DNA from: Mycobacterium sp. GA-2829
GTDB lineage: Bacteria; Actinomycetota; Actinomycetes; Mycobacteriales; Mycobacteriaceae
Direction: 5' to 3'
Length of the DNA stretch: 64,000 nucleotides
Assembly: GCF_001499965.1 (NCBI RefSeq)
Contig: NZ_LQIT01000023.1
Coordinates: forward strand, 164,868 to 228,867
Shown here one piece after another: positions 17,075 through 27,014 of the stretch. Position 1 is the stretch's first letter, and every line of letters starts with the position of its first letter. The notes below the pieces were generated by a model. The model searched no databases, had not been told where the DNA came from, and was given only the letters and a program-made list of their open reading frames with translations. Made by a program: the position numbers and the translations under genes.

Positions 17075-20000
17075 GTGGACGTGCACTCCGCCCGTATCGA
17101 CGCATTGAGCGGCGACGACATCGCCGTGGAACTGGCCCGCACCGAAGACGACGCCCGTCTGCGGTTCGTCCTCGCCGCCGCGCGGCCCGTACCGCTGCGG
17201 CGCATGCTTCCGGCGCTGCAGAGCATGGACCTCGAAGTCCTGCACGAACACACCACGTCAACCACCCGCCCCGACGGAACCCCGGTCCACGTCTACGATC
17301 TCGTGCTGCAGACCGGCCGCGAGGCCGCCGCCGGGTTCGCCAGGGACTGGCGCGAGACCGACCAGCGCATCCGCGAGACCTTCCACGCGATCTGGACCGG
17401 CCGCGCCGAGGCCGACAACTTCAACACCCTGGTGCCCGCGGCCGGCCTGACATGGCGGCAGGTGTGCGTACTGCGCAGCTACAGCCGCTACCTGCGCCAG
17501 TCGCCGATGCCGTACGGGCAGGGCCGCATCCAGAGCGTGCTGCTCGAACATCCGGCCGCCGCGCAGGCGGCCGTCGCGTTGTTCGAGGCGCGTTTCGGCG
17601 GCGGCGACCGCTCAGCGCACAGTCCGCAGCGCCAGGCCGAGATGGCAGACGCCGCAGAGGAATTGGCCGCGCAGATCGACCGCGTCGTACACATCGACGC
17701 CGACCGAATCCTGCGTGCCTACCGCAACCTCATCGAGGCGACGGACCGCACGAACGCGTTCGCACCCGAGGCGTTGAGCGCCGCGGCGCCGTATCTGGTC
17801 CACAAGCTGCGCGCCCAGGACATCGACGAGTTGCCCCAGCCGCGGCCGCTGTCGGAGATCTTCGTCTACGCCCCGGACTTCGAGGGCGTTCACCTGCGCT
17901 TCGGTCTGGTGGCGCGCGGCGGGCTGCGCTGGTCCGACCGTCACGACGACTACCGCACCGAGGTGCTCGGCCTGGTCAAGGCCCAAGCGGTGAAGAACGC
18001 GGTGATCGTGCCCGTCGGCGCGAAGGGTGTGTTCGTCGTGCGGCCGACCCCGGGCACCGACCCGGCCGCCGCGCGCAGCCGGGGCCTGCGCTGCTACCGG
18101 CAGTTCATCTCGGCGCTGCTCGACGTCGTCGACAGCGCCGCCCCCGGGACCACGCCCCCGCACAGCGGTGTGGTGTGCCACGACGACGCCGACCCATACC
18201 TCGTCGTCGCCGCCGACAAGGGCACCGCGACGTTCTCCGACACCGCCAACGCCGTCGCCACCCAGCGTGGCTACTGGCTCGGCGACGCCTTCGCCTCCGG
18301 CGGATCCGCGGGCTACGACCACAAGGCGATGGGCATCACCGCGCGCGGCGCGTGGGTCAGCGGCGACAGTCACCTCGCGACGCTGGGCATCGACCCCGAC
18401 GAGGGCGAATACCGGGTGGTCGGCATCGGCGACATGAGCGGCGACGTGTTCGGCAACGGCATGCTGCTGCGCCGCGGCATCCGTCTGGTCGCCGCGTTCG
18501 ACCACCGGCACATCTTCGTCGACCCCGACCCTGCCGGCGACCGCGCCCACCGCGAGCGGCAGCGGCTGTTCGACCTGCCCCGCTCTTCCTGGGACGACTA
18601 CGACCGCGCGCTGATCAGCGCCGGCGGCGGGGTGTGGCCGCGCACCGCCAAGACCATCCCGGTCTCGGCGCAGATGCGCACCGCACTGGGCATCGCGGAC
18701 GCGTCGGCCACGCTGACCCCCAACGAACTCATCAGCCACATCCTGCGGGCCCCGGTCGATCTGCTCTTCAACGGCGGCGTCGGCACCTACGTCAAGGCCT
18801 CCGACGAACAGCACTCCGACGTCGCCGACAAGGTCAACGACAGCCTGCGCGTCGACGCCGACCAGGTGCGCGCGCGGGTGATCGTCGAAGGCGGCAACCT
18901 CGGGGTGTCGCCACGGGGCCGCGTCGAATTCGCCCGCCGCGGCGGATGCGTGAACACCGACGCGATCGACAACGCGGCCGGCGTCGACTGCTCCGACCAC
19001 GAGGTCAACATCAAGATCATGCTCGACGCCGCGGTGGGCGCGGACCTGCTGCCCCGCAGCGCCCGCAACGGGCTGCTCGCGGAAATGACCGACGAGGTCG
19101 CCGCCCTCGTGCTGGACAACAACCGCGCCCACAACCGGCTGCTCGGCGACGCACAGTCCAACGCCGCCCAGATGGTCAGCGTGCACGCCAGGATGACCAC
19201 CGACCTGGAGCGGCGGCGCGGCCTGCACCGCGAACGCGAGATCATGCCCAGCGCACGAGAATTCGCCGAACTCGCCAAGGCGGGGGAGGGTCTGACGCGA
19301 CCGCAGCTGGCGACGCTGATGGCCCACGTCAAACTCGACCTCAAGGCCGATCTGCTCGCCCACGACGAGCTGGACGACCCGCATTTCGGCGACATGCTGC
19401 GTCGCTACTTCCCGGCCACCATGCGGCGGCGGCTCGGCGACCGGCTGCCCGACCATCCGCTGCGCCGGGAGATCGTGGCCACCGCGATCGTCAACCACAT
19501 GCTCGCCACCTCCGGGCTGACCTTCGCGTTCCGGCTCGCCGAGGAGACGGGCGCGACGACGGGCGACATCGTGCGGGCACACGCGGTGGTGTCCGAGGTG
19601 TTCGACCTCGACGCGCTGTGGGCCGACGTCTACGCCGCCGGCCTCCCGCCCGCGCTGACCAATGCACTGATCATCGAGGGCCGCAGACTCCTCGACCGGG
19701 CGGCGCGCTGGTTCCTGCTCAACCGGCCCGCACCGTTGCAGATCGACTGCGAGACAACCCGGTTCACCCACCACGTCGCGACCCTGCGCGGCAAGCTCGG
19801 GGCGATGCTGCGCGGCAACGAACTGGCCGCGGTCACGCGGGCGCGCGAGGAGATGGTCGAGCAGGGTGTGCCGTCGGCGATCGCGGGGACCATCAGCGAA
19901 TCCCTGTACGCGTTCAGCCTTCTCGACATCGTCGACCTGGCCCACCTGCACGACGAGGACGCCACGAAACTCGCGCACATCTATTTCGAGCTGTCCGACC

Positions 20001-20314
20001 ACCTCGGGGTGGACACGCTGCTGCTCGCGGTGTCGTCGCTGCCGCGCGCAGGCCGCTGGCACTCACTCGCCCGGCTGGCATTGCGGGAGGACCTGTACCG
20101 CTCACTGCGGGGTCTCACCCTCGACGTGAGCCGTCGTGTGTATCCGGTCACCGACGACGTCAGCGTGGTCGAGGAGTTCGAGGCCTACAACCGGCCGCGA
20201 CTGGAACGCGCCCGGCGCACGATGGAGGAGTTCCGCGGCATCGCCGAACCCGACCTCGCGGCGGTGTCGGTGGCCTCGGCGCAGCTGCGCCGGCTCACCA
20301 CCACCCAGGCCTGA
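17075..20314 (+). CDS. NAD-specific glutamate dehydrogenase, short large-type form
   Basis: A 1079-residue member of the large NAD-dependent glutamate dehydrogenases, which deaminate glutamate to 2-oxoglutarate. The catalytic block is intact: GGLRWSDRHDDYRTEVLGLVK, QAVKNAVIVPVGAKG, AADKGTATFSDTAN, GYDHKAMGITARGAW and VGIGDMSGDVFGNGM. The C-terminal helical domain is also present. M. tuberculosis Rv2476c has about 1620 residues, so some 500 N-terminal residues with ACT-like regulatory domains are missing here. From memory M. smegmatis has both an L_180 and a shorter L_115-type enzyme, and this fits the latter. The GTG start follows AGGGG by about five bases. No partner gene is nearby. Confidence 0.88.
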   Translation: MDVHSARIDALSGDDIAVELARTEDDARLRFVLAAARPVPLRRMLPALQSMDLEVLHEHTTSTTRPDGTPVHVYDLVLQTGREAAAGFARDWRETDQRIRETFHAIWTGRAEADNFNTLVPAAGLTWRQVCVLRSYSRYLRQSPMPYGQGRIQSVLLEHPAAAQAAVALFEARFGGGDRSAHSPQRQAEMADAAEELAAQIDRVVHIDADRILRAYRNLIEATDRTNAFAPEALSAAAPYLVHKLRAQDIDELPQPRPLSEIFVYAPDFEGVHLRFGLVARGGLRWSDRHDDYRTEVLGLVKAQAVKNAVIVPVGAKGVFVVRPTPGTDPAAARSRGLRCYRQFISALLDVVDSAAPGTTPPHSGVVCHDDADPYLVVAADKGTATFSDTANAVATQRGYWLGDAFASGGSAGYDHKAMGITARGAWVSGDSHLATLGIDPDEGEYRVVGIGDMSGDVFGNGMLLRRGIRLVAAFDHRHIFVDPDPAGDRAHRERQRLFDLPRSSWDDYDRALISAGGGVWPRTAKTIPVSAQMRTALGIADASATLTPNELISHILRAPVDLLFNGGVGTYVKASDEQHSDVADKVNDSLRVDADQVRARVIVEGGNLGVSPRGRVEFARRGGCVNTDAIDNAAGVDCSDHEVNIKIMLDAAVGADLLPRSARNGLLAEMTDEVAALVLDNNRAHNRLLGDAQSNAAQMVSVHARMTTDLERRRGLHREREIMPSAREFAELAKAGEGLTRPQLATLMAHVKLDLKADLLAHDELDDPHFGDMLRRYFPATMRRRLGDRLPDHPLRREIVATAIVNHMLATSGLTFAFRLAEETGATTGDIVRAHAVVSEVFDLDALWADVYAAGLPPALTNALIIEGRRLLDRAARWFLLNRPAPLQIDCETTRFTHHVATLRGKLGAMLRGNELAAVTRAREEMVEQGVPSAIAGTISESLYAFSLLDIVDLAHLHDEDATKLAHIYFELSDHLGVDTLLLAVSSLPRAGRWHSLARLALREDLYRSLRGLTLDVSRRVYPVTDDVSVVEEFEAYNRPRLERARRTMEEFRGIAEPDLAAVSVASAQLRRLTTTQA

Positions 20315-20315
20315 C

Positions 20316-20379
20316 CGCCCAGCGCACGGTTGTCGTACGCATCGCCCGAGAGGGTCCGGCAACAACCGTGCGCTCGGCG
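20316..20379. terminator. Bidirectional hairpin (palindromic element B)
   Basis: Arms 20316-20333 and 20362-20379 pair at 16 of 18 positions, with 13 perfect (AGCGCACGGTTGT/ACAACCGTGCGCT). The element begins two bases after the glutamate dehydrogenase stop and ends five bases before the convergent methyltransferase stop, so it can serve both genes as a terminator. The outer end carries the family motif CTCGGCG. Confidence 0.75.
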
Positions 20380-20384
20380 AAGGA

Positions 20385-21116
20385 TCAGGACAGCGTGGCC
20401 CGGATGCACACCGTGACGTACGGCAACGCCAGCCCCGTCGCGTTCACCAGCGCCGGATGGGTCGCGAGCAGTTCGCGGACCCGGTCCAGCGTGCGGGTCT
20501 GCACATCGGCGGGGGAGGTGATGCAGTAGCTGCGAGAGGCCACCAGATCGATGAGTGCCTGCGGTGTCAGGTAATTCGTCCACTCGACGTGGTGGCGTTC
20601 GATGCCGGTGAACGGCTTCGGCAGCGACACCCGATCGGTGAACGGATCGTTCTCGTGGCCGATGATGCGGCCCAGATCCTTGACCCAGCCCATGCGTTCG
20701 TCGCGGGTGTTCCACACCAGCCCGAGCCGCCCGCCGGGCCGCAGCACCCGGGACACCTCCTTGATGGCGCGTTCGGGGTCGAACCAGTGCCAGGCCTGCG
20801 CGACGAGCACCGCGTCGACGCTGTCGTCGTCCAACGGGATCTCCTCGGCCGTGCCGAGCAGCGCCGGGGTGTCGGGCAGCGACCCCGTCAGCACCTCGAG
20901 CATCTCGGGGATCGGGTCGACGGCGATGACGTCGAGGCCGCGTTCGACCAGCCGCGTGGTGAGCTTGCCGGTACCCGCACCGAGGTCGAGCACGGTGTGG
21001 GCGCCGCCGGGCAGCAGCCAGTCGATGGCTTCGGGCGGATACGACGGCCGGCCCCGCTCGTACGCCGCGGCCTGGGCGCCGAAGGACAGCGACGGGTCGG
21101 TCGACTCCTGGGTCAT
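20385..21116 (-). CDS. SAM-dependent class I methyltransferase, Rv3342 type
   Basis: A 243-residue protein with the Methyltransf_11 layout: SAM motif I VLDLGAGTGKLT, acidic strand VIAVDPIPEML, motif II around DAVLVAQAWHWFD and motif III LRPGGRLGLVWNT. The substrate-binding part is helical. Its ATG overlaps the metX stop (ATGA), so it belongs to the methionine operon, the same order as metC-metA-Rv3342 in M. tuberculosis. It consumes SAM, the product of the pathway, but its acceptor is unknown. Confidence 0.88.
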   Translation of the reverse strand: MTQESTDPSLSFGAQAAAYERGRPSYPPEAIDWLLPGGAHTVLDLGAGTGKLTTRLVERGLDVIAVDPIPEMLEVLTGSLPDTPALLGTAEEIPLDDDSVDAVLVAQAWHWFDPERAIKEVSRVLRPGGRLGLVWNTRDERMGWVKDLGRIIGHENDPFTDRVSLPKPFTGIERHHVEWTNYLTPQALIDLVASRSYCITSPADVQTRTLDRVRELLATHPALVNATGLALPYVTVCIRATLS

Positions 21117-22234
21117 CGCGCCGCCAACTCCAGGGTGCGCCGGATCAGCTTGCCGACGGCCTCGGTCTCGACCAGGAAGCCGTCGTGGCCGTAGATCGAG
21201 TCGACGACCTCCAGACCCGCGCAGCCGGGCAGCATCTCGGCCAGCTCCTCCTGCAGCCGCAACGGATAGAGCCGGTCGGAGGTGACGCCGCCGACCAGCG
21301 CGGGCACCCGGCAGCCCGCCAGTGCGGCCCGCACTCCGCCGCGAGCGCGGCCGACGTCGTGACTCGACAGCGCATCGGTCAGCGTGACGTAGGTGCCCGC
21401 GTCGAACCGCTCGACGAGCTTGTCGCCCTGGTACTCCAGGTAGCTCTGCACCGCGTACCGGCCGCCGGTCGTCGGGTTCTCGTCGCCCTGGGCGTCGTTG
21501 CCGAACCGGTTGTCCAATTCGAGTTCGCCCCGGTAGGTCAGGTGGGCGAAGCGGCGGGCGATCGCCAGTCCGGTCGACGGTGTGCGCCCGGTGTCGTGGT
21601 AGTCGCCGCCGCACCAGTCCGGATCGGCCTTGATCGCGGCGACCTGGGTGCTCTGCGTGCCGATCTGGTCGGCGGTCGCGCGGGCGCCGACGGCCAGGAT
21701 CAGCGCGGAGCGGACGGTGTCGGGATGCCCGACGATCCACTCGAGCGCACGGGCGCCGCCCATCGAACCGCCCACCACGGCCGCGACCTGGGTGACGCCG
21801 AGCGCCTCCAGTGCGGCGAGGTCGGCGGCCACCTGGTCGCGGATCGTCACGGTGGGGAAGCGGGAGCCCCAGGGCCTGCCGTCAGGGGCGATCGACGACG
21901 GTCCTGTCGAACCGCGGCAGCCGCCGAGGACGTTCGTCGACACCGCACACCAGCGGTCGGTGTCGATCGGGGCGCCCGGTCCGGCGACGCCGTCCCACCA
22001 GCCGGGGGTGGGGTGGTCGGGGCCGGCGGGGCCGGTGATGTGGGAGTCGCCGGTCAGCGCATGCAGCACCATCACCACGTTGTCGCGGGCGGGCGACAGC
22101 TCACCCCAGCGCTGGAAGGCGATGGACACGTCATCGAGCACCACGCCGCTCTCCAGGGTCAGCGGGCCGATGTCGACGACGCCGAGCTCGCCTTCTGCGG
22201 GCAAGGTCGTGATGGGCACGTCAGAAATTGTCAC
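21113..22234 (-). CDS. metX: MetX, homoserine O-acetyltransferase
   Basis: A 373-residue alpha/beta-hydrolase-fold enzyme transferring acetyl from acetyl-CoA to homoserine. Seen: LHALTGDSHITG oxyanion region, the nucleophile elbow VVGGSMGGARALEW with the active Ser, the acid in VTSDRLYPL and the histidine in SIYGHDGFLVE. This is metA (Rv3341) in M. tuberculosis nomenclature. GTG start begins MTISDVPITTL. It lies 17 bases downstream of metZ and upstream of the methyltransferase, all transcribed from the SAM-riboswitch promoter. Confidence 0.95.
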   Translation of the reverse strand: MTISDVPITTLPAEGELGVVDIGPLTLESGVVLDDVSIAFQRWGELSPARDNVVMVLHALTGDSHITGPAGPDHPTPGWWDGVAGPGAPIDTDRWCAVSTNVLGGCRGSTGPSSIAPDGRPWGSRFPTVTIRDQVAADLAALEALGVTQVAAVVGGSMGGARALEWIVGHPDTVRSALILAVGARATADQIGTQSTQVAAIKADPDWCGGDYHDTGRTPSTGLAIARRFAHLTYRGELELDNRFGNDAQGDENPTTGGRYAVQSYLEYQGDKLVERFDAGTYVTLTDALSSHDVGRARGGVRAALAGCRVPALVGGVTSDRLYPLRLQEELAEMLPGCAGLEVVDSIYGHDGFLVETEAVGKLIRRTLELAAR

Positions 22235-22251
22235 TTGCGGTCTCTTCGGTT

Positions 22252-23559
<1,308 letters not shown>

Positions 23560-23610
23560 GCGAAACGGACCTCCATCTGTGTCTGGGGGTCCGTCGGCGC
23601 GGACCCGCGC

Positions 23611-23722
23611 TTGCCGCGTAGCCGTCATGGCTACTCAACCTGGTCATCACCCGGGGCACCCCACCGCGGTTGGAGGGTTGCCGGCCAGCAAGCCGGGGCT
23701 TGACGCTGGCGCTCATGACCGT
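23611..23722 (-). ncRNA. SAM-IV riboswitch in the metZ leader
   Basis: Read on the minus strand, the leader starts GGTCATGAGCGCCAGCGTCA, followed by AGCCCCGGCTTGCTGGCCGG, CAACCCTCC, CCGCGGTGGGGTGCCCCGGG and TGATGACCAGG. These are the conserved blocks of the actinobacterial SAM-IV aptamer: P1 is GGTCAT (23715-23720) with ATGACC (23641-23646), and the internal CAAGCCCC/GGCAACCCTCC core is intact. A hairpin TAGCCATGACGGCTA (23620-23634) follows, as expected for the SAM-IV 3' stem-loop. High SAM would shut off the methionine operon. Confidence 0.9.
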
Positions 23723-23727
23723 GAGGA

Positions 23728-23733
23728 AGCTTA
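23728..23733 (-). promoter_or_regulatory. Putative -10 box of the methionine operon
   Basis: TAAGCT fits TANNNT; transcription starting about seven bases on (near 23721) would begin exactly at the 5' edge of the SAM-IV aptamer. Confidence 0.5.
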
Positions 23734-23808
23734 TCTCACCGTCCGGCGGACCTGCCACCAGCGCGGGCGGATCTGCAGGGAGGCGTAACCGGGCGGGTCG
23801 CTGCCGGG

Positions 23809-23814
23809 TAGCGT
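23809..23814 (+). promoter_or_regulatory. Putative -10 box of icd
   Basis: TAGCGT in the divergent region between the metZ leader and icd. It would give a leader of about 40 bases containing GGGAGAA before the ATG at 23862. The rest of the 302-base gap (23560-23861) is taken by the riboswitch and the metZ promoter. Confidence 0.35.
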
Positions 23815-23861
23815 CGTAACCGACAAAGCGGAGCTTCGATCTGACGCCGGGAGAACACCAC

Positions 23862-26120
23862 ATGAGCGCCGAGCAGCCGACCATCATCTACACGCTGACC
23901 GACGAGGCGCCGTTGCTGGCGACATACGGTTTCCTGCCGATCGTGCGGACGTTCGCCGAGCCCGCGGGCATCAACGTCGAGACCAGTGACATCTCCGTCG
24001 CCGCCCGCATCCTCGCCGAATTCCCCGAGCGGCTGACCGACGAGCAGCGAGTACCGGACAACCTCGGCGAGCTCGGCAAGCTCACCCAGGACCCGGACAC
24101 CAACATCATCAAGCTGCCCAACATCAGCGCCTCGGTGCCGCAGCTGCTGGCCGCGATCAAGGAACTCAAGGCCAAGGGTTACGACCTGCCCGACTTCCCG
24201 GGTGATCCGAAGACCGACGAGGAGAAGGAGATCCGCGCCCGCTACGCCAACTGCCTCGGCAGCGCGGTGAACCCTGTTCTGCGCGAGGGCAACTCGGATC
24301 GGCGCGCCCCCAAGGCGGTCAAGGAGTACGCCCGCAAGCACCCGCACAGCATGGGCGAGTGGTCGATGGCGTCGCGCACCCACGTCGCGACCATGAAGCA
24401 CGGCGACTTCTACCACGGTGAGAAGTCGATGACCATCGACAAGGACCGCAAGGTCAAGATGGTGCTCACCACGAAGGGTGGCGAGGAGATCGTCCTCAAG
24501 CCCGAGGTCAAGCTCGACGCCGGCGACATCATCGACAGCATGTACATGAGCAAGAAGGCTCTGTGCGAGTTCTACGAAGAGCAGATGCAGGACGCCTACG
24601 AGACCGGCGTGATGTTCTCGCTGCACGTCAAGGCGACCATGATGAAGGTCAGCCACCCGATCGTGTTCGGCCACGCGGTGAAGGTGTTCTACAAAGAGGC
24701 GTTCGCCAAGCACCAGAAGCTGTTCGACGAGCTCGGCGTCAACGTCAACAACGGGATGAGCGATCTCTACGACAAGATCGAGCAGCTGCCCGCGTCGACG
24801 CGCGAGGAGATCATCAACGACATCCACGCCTGCCATGAGCACCGGCCCGAACTGGCCATGGTCGACTCGGCGCGCGGCATCACCAACTTCCACTCCCCGT
24901 CGGACGTCATCGTCGACGCCTCGATGCCCGCGATGATCCGCCTCGGCGGCAAGATGTACGGCGCCGACGGCCGCACCAAGGACACCAAGGCCGTCAACCC
25001 GGAGTCGACGTTCTCCCGGATCTACCAGGAGATGATCAACTGGTGTAAGACCAACGGCCAGTTCGACCCGACCACGATGGGCACCGTCCCCAACGTCGGA
25101 TTGATGGCGCAGAAAGCCGAGGAGTACGGCAGCCACGACAAGACGTTCGAGATCCCCGAGGCCGGGGTTGCCGACATCGTCGACATCGACACCGGCGAGG
25201 TGCTGCTGAGCCAGAACGTCGAAGAGGGCGACATCTGGCGCATGCCGATCGTCAAGGACGCCCCGATCCGGGACTGGGTGAAGCTGGCCGTCACCAGGGC
25301 GCGCGCATCGGGCATGACCGCGGTGTTCTGGCTCGACACCGAACGTCCGCACGAGGCCGAGCTGCGCAAGAAGGTCAAGGAGTACCTGAAGGACCACGAC
25401 ACCGAGGGCCTTCACATCCAGATCATGCCGCAGGTGTGGGCCATGCGGTACACGCTCGAGCGCGTGACGCGCGGTCAGGACACCATCGCGGTGACCGGCA
25501 ACATCCTGCGCGACTACCTCACCGACCTGTTCCCGATCCTGGAGCTGGGCACCAGCGCCAAGATGCTCTCGATCGTGCCACTGATGGCCGGCGGCGGGCT
25601 CTACGAGACCGGCGCGGGCGGGTCGGCGCCCAAGCACGTCCACCAGCTCGTCGAGGAGAACCACCTGCGGTGGGATTCGCTCGGCGAATTCCTCGCTCTC
25701 GGTGCGTGTTTCGAGGACATGGGGTCCAAGACCGACAACGTGCGCGCCACGCTGCTGGGCAAGACGCTGGACTCGGCGATCGGCAAGCTGCTGGAGAACG
25801 ACAAGAGCCCGTCGCGCAAGACCGGCGAACTCGACAACCGGGGCAGCCAGTTCTACCTCGCGCTGTACTGGGCCCAGGAGCTGGCGAACCAGACCGAGGA
25901 CAAGGAACTCGCCGACCACTTCGGGCCGCTGGCCAAGTCGCTCGCCGACAACGAGGAGACCATCGTCGCCGAGCTCAACGAGGCGCAGGGCAACACCGTC
26001 GACATCGGCGGCTACTACTACCCGGACCGCGAGAAGACCACCGCGGTGATGCGGCCGAGCAAGACCCTCAACGAGGCGCTGGAGGCGGCGACCGTCGCAC
26101 CGGTCACCGAAGAGGCCTAA
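23862..26120 (+). CDS. icd: Monomeric NADP-isocitrate dehydrogenase
   Basis: A 752-residue enzyme of the monomeric IDH type (M. tuberculosis Icd2 is 745 residues), oxidatively decarboxylating isocitrate to 2-oxoglutarate in the TCA cycle. It starts MSAEQPTIIYTLTDEAPLLA and shows family blocks LREGNSDRRAPKAVKEYARK, SWRTH-like SMASRTHVATMKHGDF, VDASMPAMIRLGGKMYG and KTDNVRATLLGKTLDSAIG. In M. tuberculosis the homodimeric icd1 (Rv3339c) sits at this position next to metC, so a different isoenzyme occupies the site here. Lysine- and glutamate-rich codons stand out but GC is normal. Its stop overlaps the convergent hydrolase stop. Confidence 0.95.
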   Translation: MSAEQPTIIYTLTDEAPLLATYGFLPIVRTFAEPAGINVETSDISVAARILAEFPERLTDEQRVPDNLGELGKLTQDPDTNIIKLPNISASVPQLLAAIKELKAKGYDLPDFPGDPKTDEEKEIRARYANCLGSAVNPVLREGNSDRRAPKAVKEYARKHPHSMGEWSMASRTHVATMKHGDFYHGEKSMTIDKDRKVKMVLTTKGGEEIVLKPEVKLDAGDIIDSMYMSKKALCEFYEEQMQDAYETGVMFSLHVKATMMKVSHPIVFGHAVKVFYKEAFAKHQKLFDELGVNVNNGMSDLYDKIEQLPASTREEIINDIHACHEHRPELAMVDSARGITNFHSPSDVIVDASMPAMIRLGGKMYGADGRTKDTKAVNPESTFSRIYQEMINWCKTNGQFDPTTMGTVPNVGLMAQKAEEYGSHDKTFEIPEAGVADIVDIDTGEVLLSQNVEEGDIWRMPIVKDAPIRDWVKLAVTRARASGMTAVFWLDTERPHEAELRKKVKEYLKDHDTEGLHIQIMPQVWAMRYTLERVTRGQDTIAVTGNILRDYLTDLFPILELGTSAKMLSIVPLMAGGGLYETGAGGSAPKHVHQLVEENHLRWDSLGEFLALGACFEDMGSKTDNVRATLLGKTLDSAIGKLLENDKSPSRKTGELDNRGSQFYLALYWAQELANQTEDKELADHFGPLAKSLADNEETIVAELNEAQGNTVDIGGYYYPDREKTTAVMRPSKTLNEALEAATVAPVTEEA

Positions 26121-26965
26121 CCGCCCAGCGCCTGGTGCGGCGGCGGCGTCGCGTGCTGGTCGACGAAATCGACGATCAGCCGCGCGACGCGGTCGGGCGC
26201 CTCGAACATCGGGATGTGCCCGACGTCGTCGAGGTGGGTGATCTCGGTGTCCTCGGGCAGGTGGTCGGTGAAGTGCCGGGTGAACCGCGGATGCGGCAGC
26301 ACCCGGTCCTTCTCGCAGATCACCAGGTGCGTGGGCACGTCGGCGTCGGCGATCTCGAGCAGCCCGGGCAGGGTAAGCGATTTGACCAGCAGCTGGTAGT
26401 ACGCGGGGCAGTGCGAGACGTCGTCGATGATGTCGACCAGATCCTCGTCCGACAGCCGCTCGGGCCTCGCGCTGATCGCCAGGTGGGCCAGCCAGCGGGT
26501 GAACGGCAGCTTGAGGACCTTGCGGCCGAAGACCAGCGTGACCACGTACACCGGCAGGCCGCCGAGGAACTTGCCGACGATCTCGAACTTGGCCGGGGTG
26601 AAGTGCCGCCACCCGCCGGCCGGGGCGATCCCGGTCAGCGTGCGGGCGCGTCCGCGCCGTTCCAGTTCGAAGGCCACCCAGCCACCCAGCGAGTTGCCGA
26701 CGATGTGGGCGGTCTCCCAGCCCAGGGCGTCCATCCGGCGTTCCACGTCGTCGGCGAGGGAGGCGCTGTCCAGGAAGAACGGGCCTTTGGTGCCGCCGTT
26801 GTGGCCGGGCATCGTGGGCGCGTACACCTCGTAGCGGCCGGTCTCCGCGATTGCCGGCGCCACGTTCTTCCACACGCTCTGCGACATCATGAACGGGTGC
26901 AGGAGCAACATCGGTTCGCCGGATCCGACGTGGATCGGTGCGCGTTCGGTCATGTCGCCCGACAT
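26117..26965 (-). CDS. Alpha/beta hydrolase, Rv3338 position
   Basis: A 282-residue alpha/beta hydrolase. It has LLLHPFMMSQSVWKN (HP in place of HG at the oxyanion site), nucleophile elbow IVGNSLGGWVAFEL, acid in ICEKDRVLPHPRF and His in DDVGHIPMFEAP. This resembles Rv3338-type hydrolases. The start is ATG at 26965 or 26953; neither has a good Shine-Dalgarno, and the longer frame to 27283 is antisense to xthA and not coding. It is divergent from xthA with 49 bases between. Substrate unknown. Confidence 0.82.
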   Translation of the reverse strand: MSGDMTERAPIHVGSGEPMLLLHPFMMSQSVWKNVAPAIAETGRYEVYAPTMPGHNGGTKGPFFLDSASLADDVERRMDALGWETAHIVGNSLGGWVAFELERRGRARTLTGIAPAGGWRHFTPAKFEIVGKFLGGLPVYVVTLVFGRKVLKLPFTRWLAHLAISARPERLSDEDLVDIIDDVSHCPAYYQLLVKSLTLPGLLEIADADVPTHLVICEKDRVLPHPRFTRHFTDHLPEDTEITHLDDVGHIPMFEAPDRVARLIVDFVDQHATPPPHQALGG

Positions 26966-27000
26966 TAAGGTGATACCGCCGGTACCGCAAGGAGGTGGGT

Positions 27001-27006
27001 TAGGGT
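27001..27006 (+). promoter_or_regulatory. -10 box for xthA (leaderless)
   Basis: TAGGGT, eight bases before the GTG at 27015. Just upstream is an imperfect dyad GATACCGCCGGTACC (26972-26986) shared with the divergent hydrolase promoter. Confidence 0.4.
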
Positions 27007-27014
27007 CTGGCGCC

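Noticed and set aside
16945..20529. Long plus-strand and minus-strand frames overlapping the glutamate dehydrogenase gene
   Set aside because: Arg/Gly/Ala-rich shadows of a gene with intact catalytic motifs.
26972..26986. GATACCGCCGGTACC dyad as an operator
   Set aside because: It is imperfect and no adjacent regulator gene supports it; kept only as a remark under the xthA promoter.
23736..26990. An open frame of over 1000 codons on the minus strand opposite icd and through the hydrolase gene
   Set aside because: It is the GC-rich shadow of icd; its composition is His/Arg/Gly/Val low complexity and it cuts across the riboswitch-icd intergenic region.
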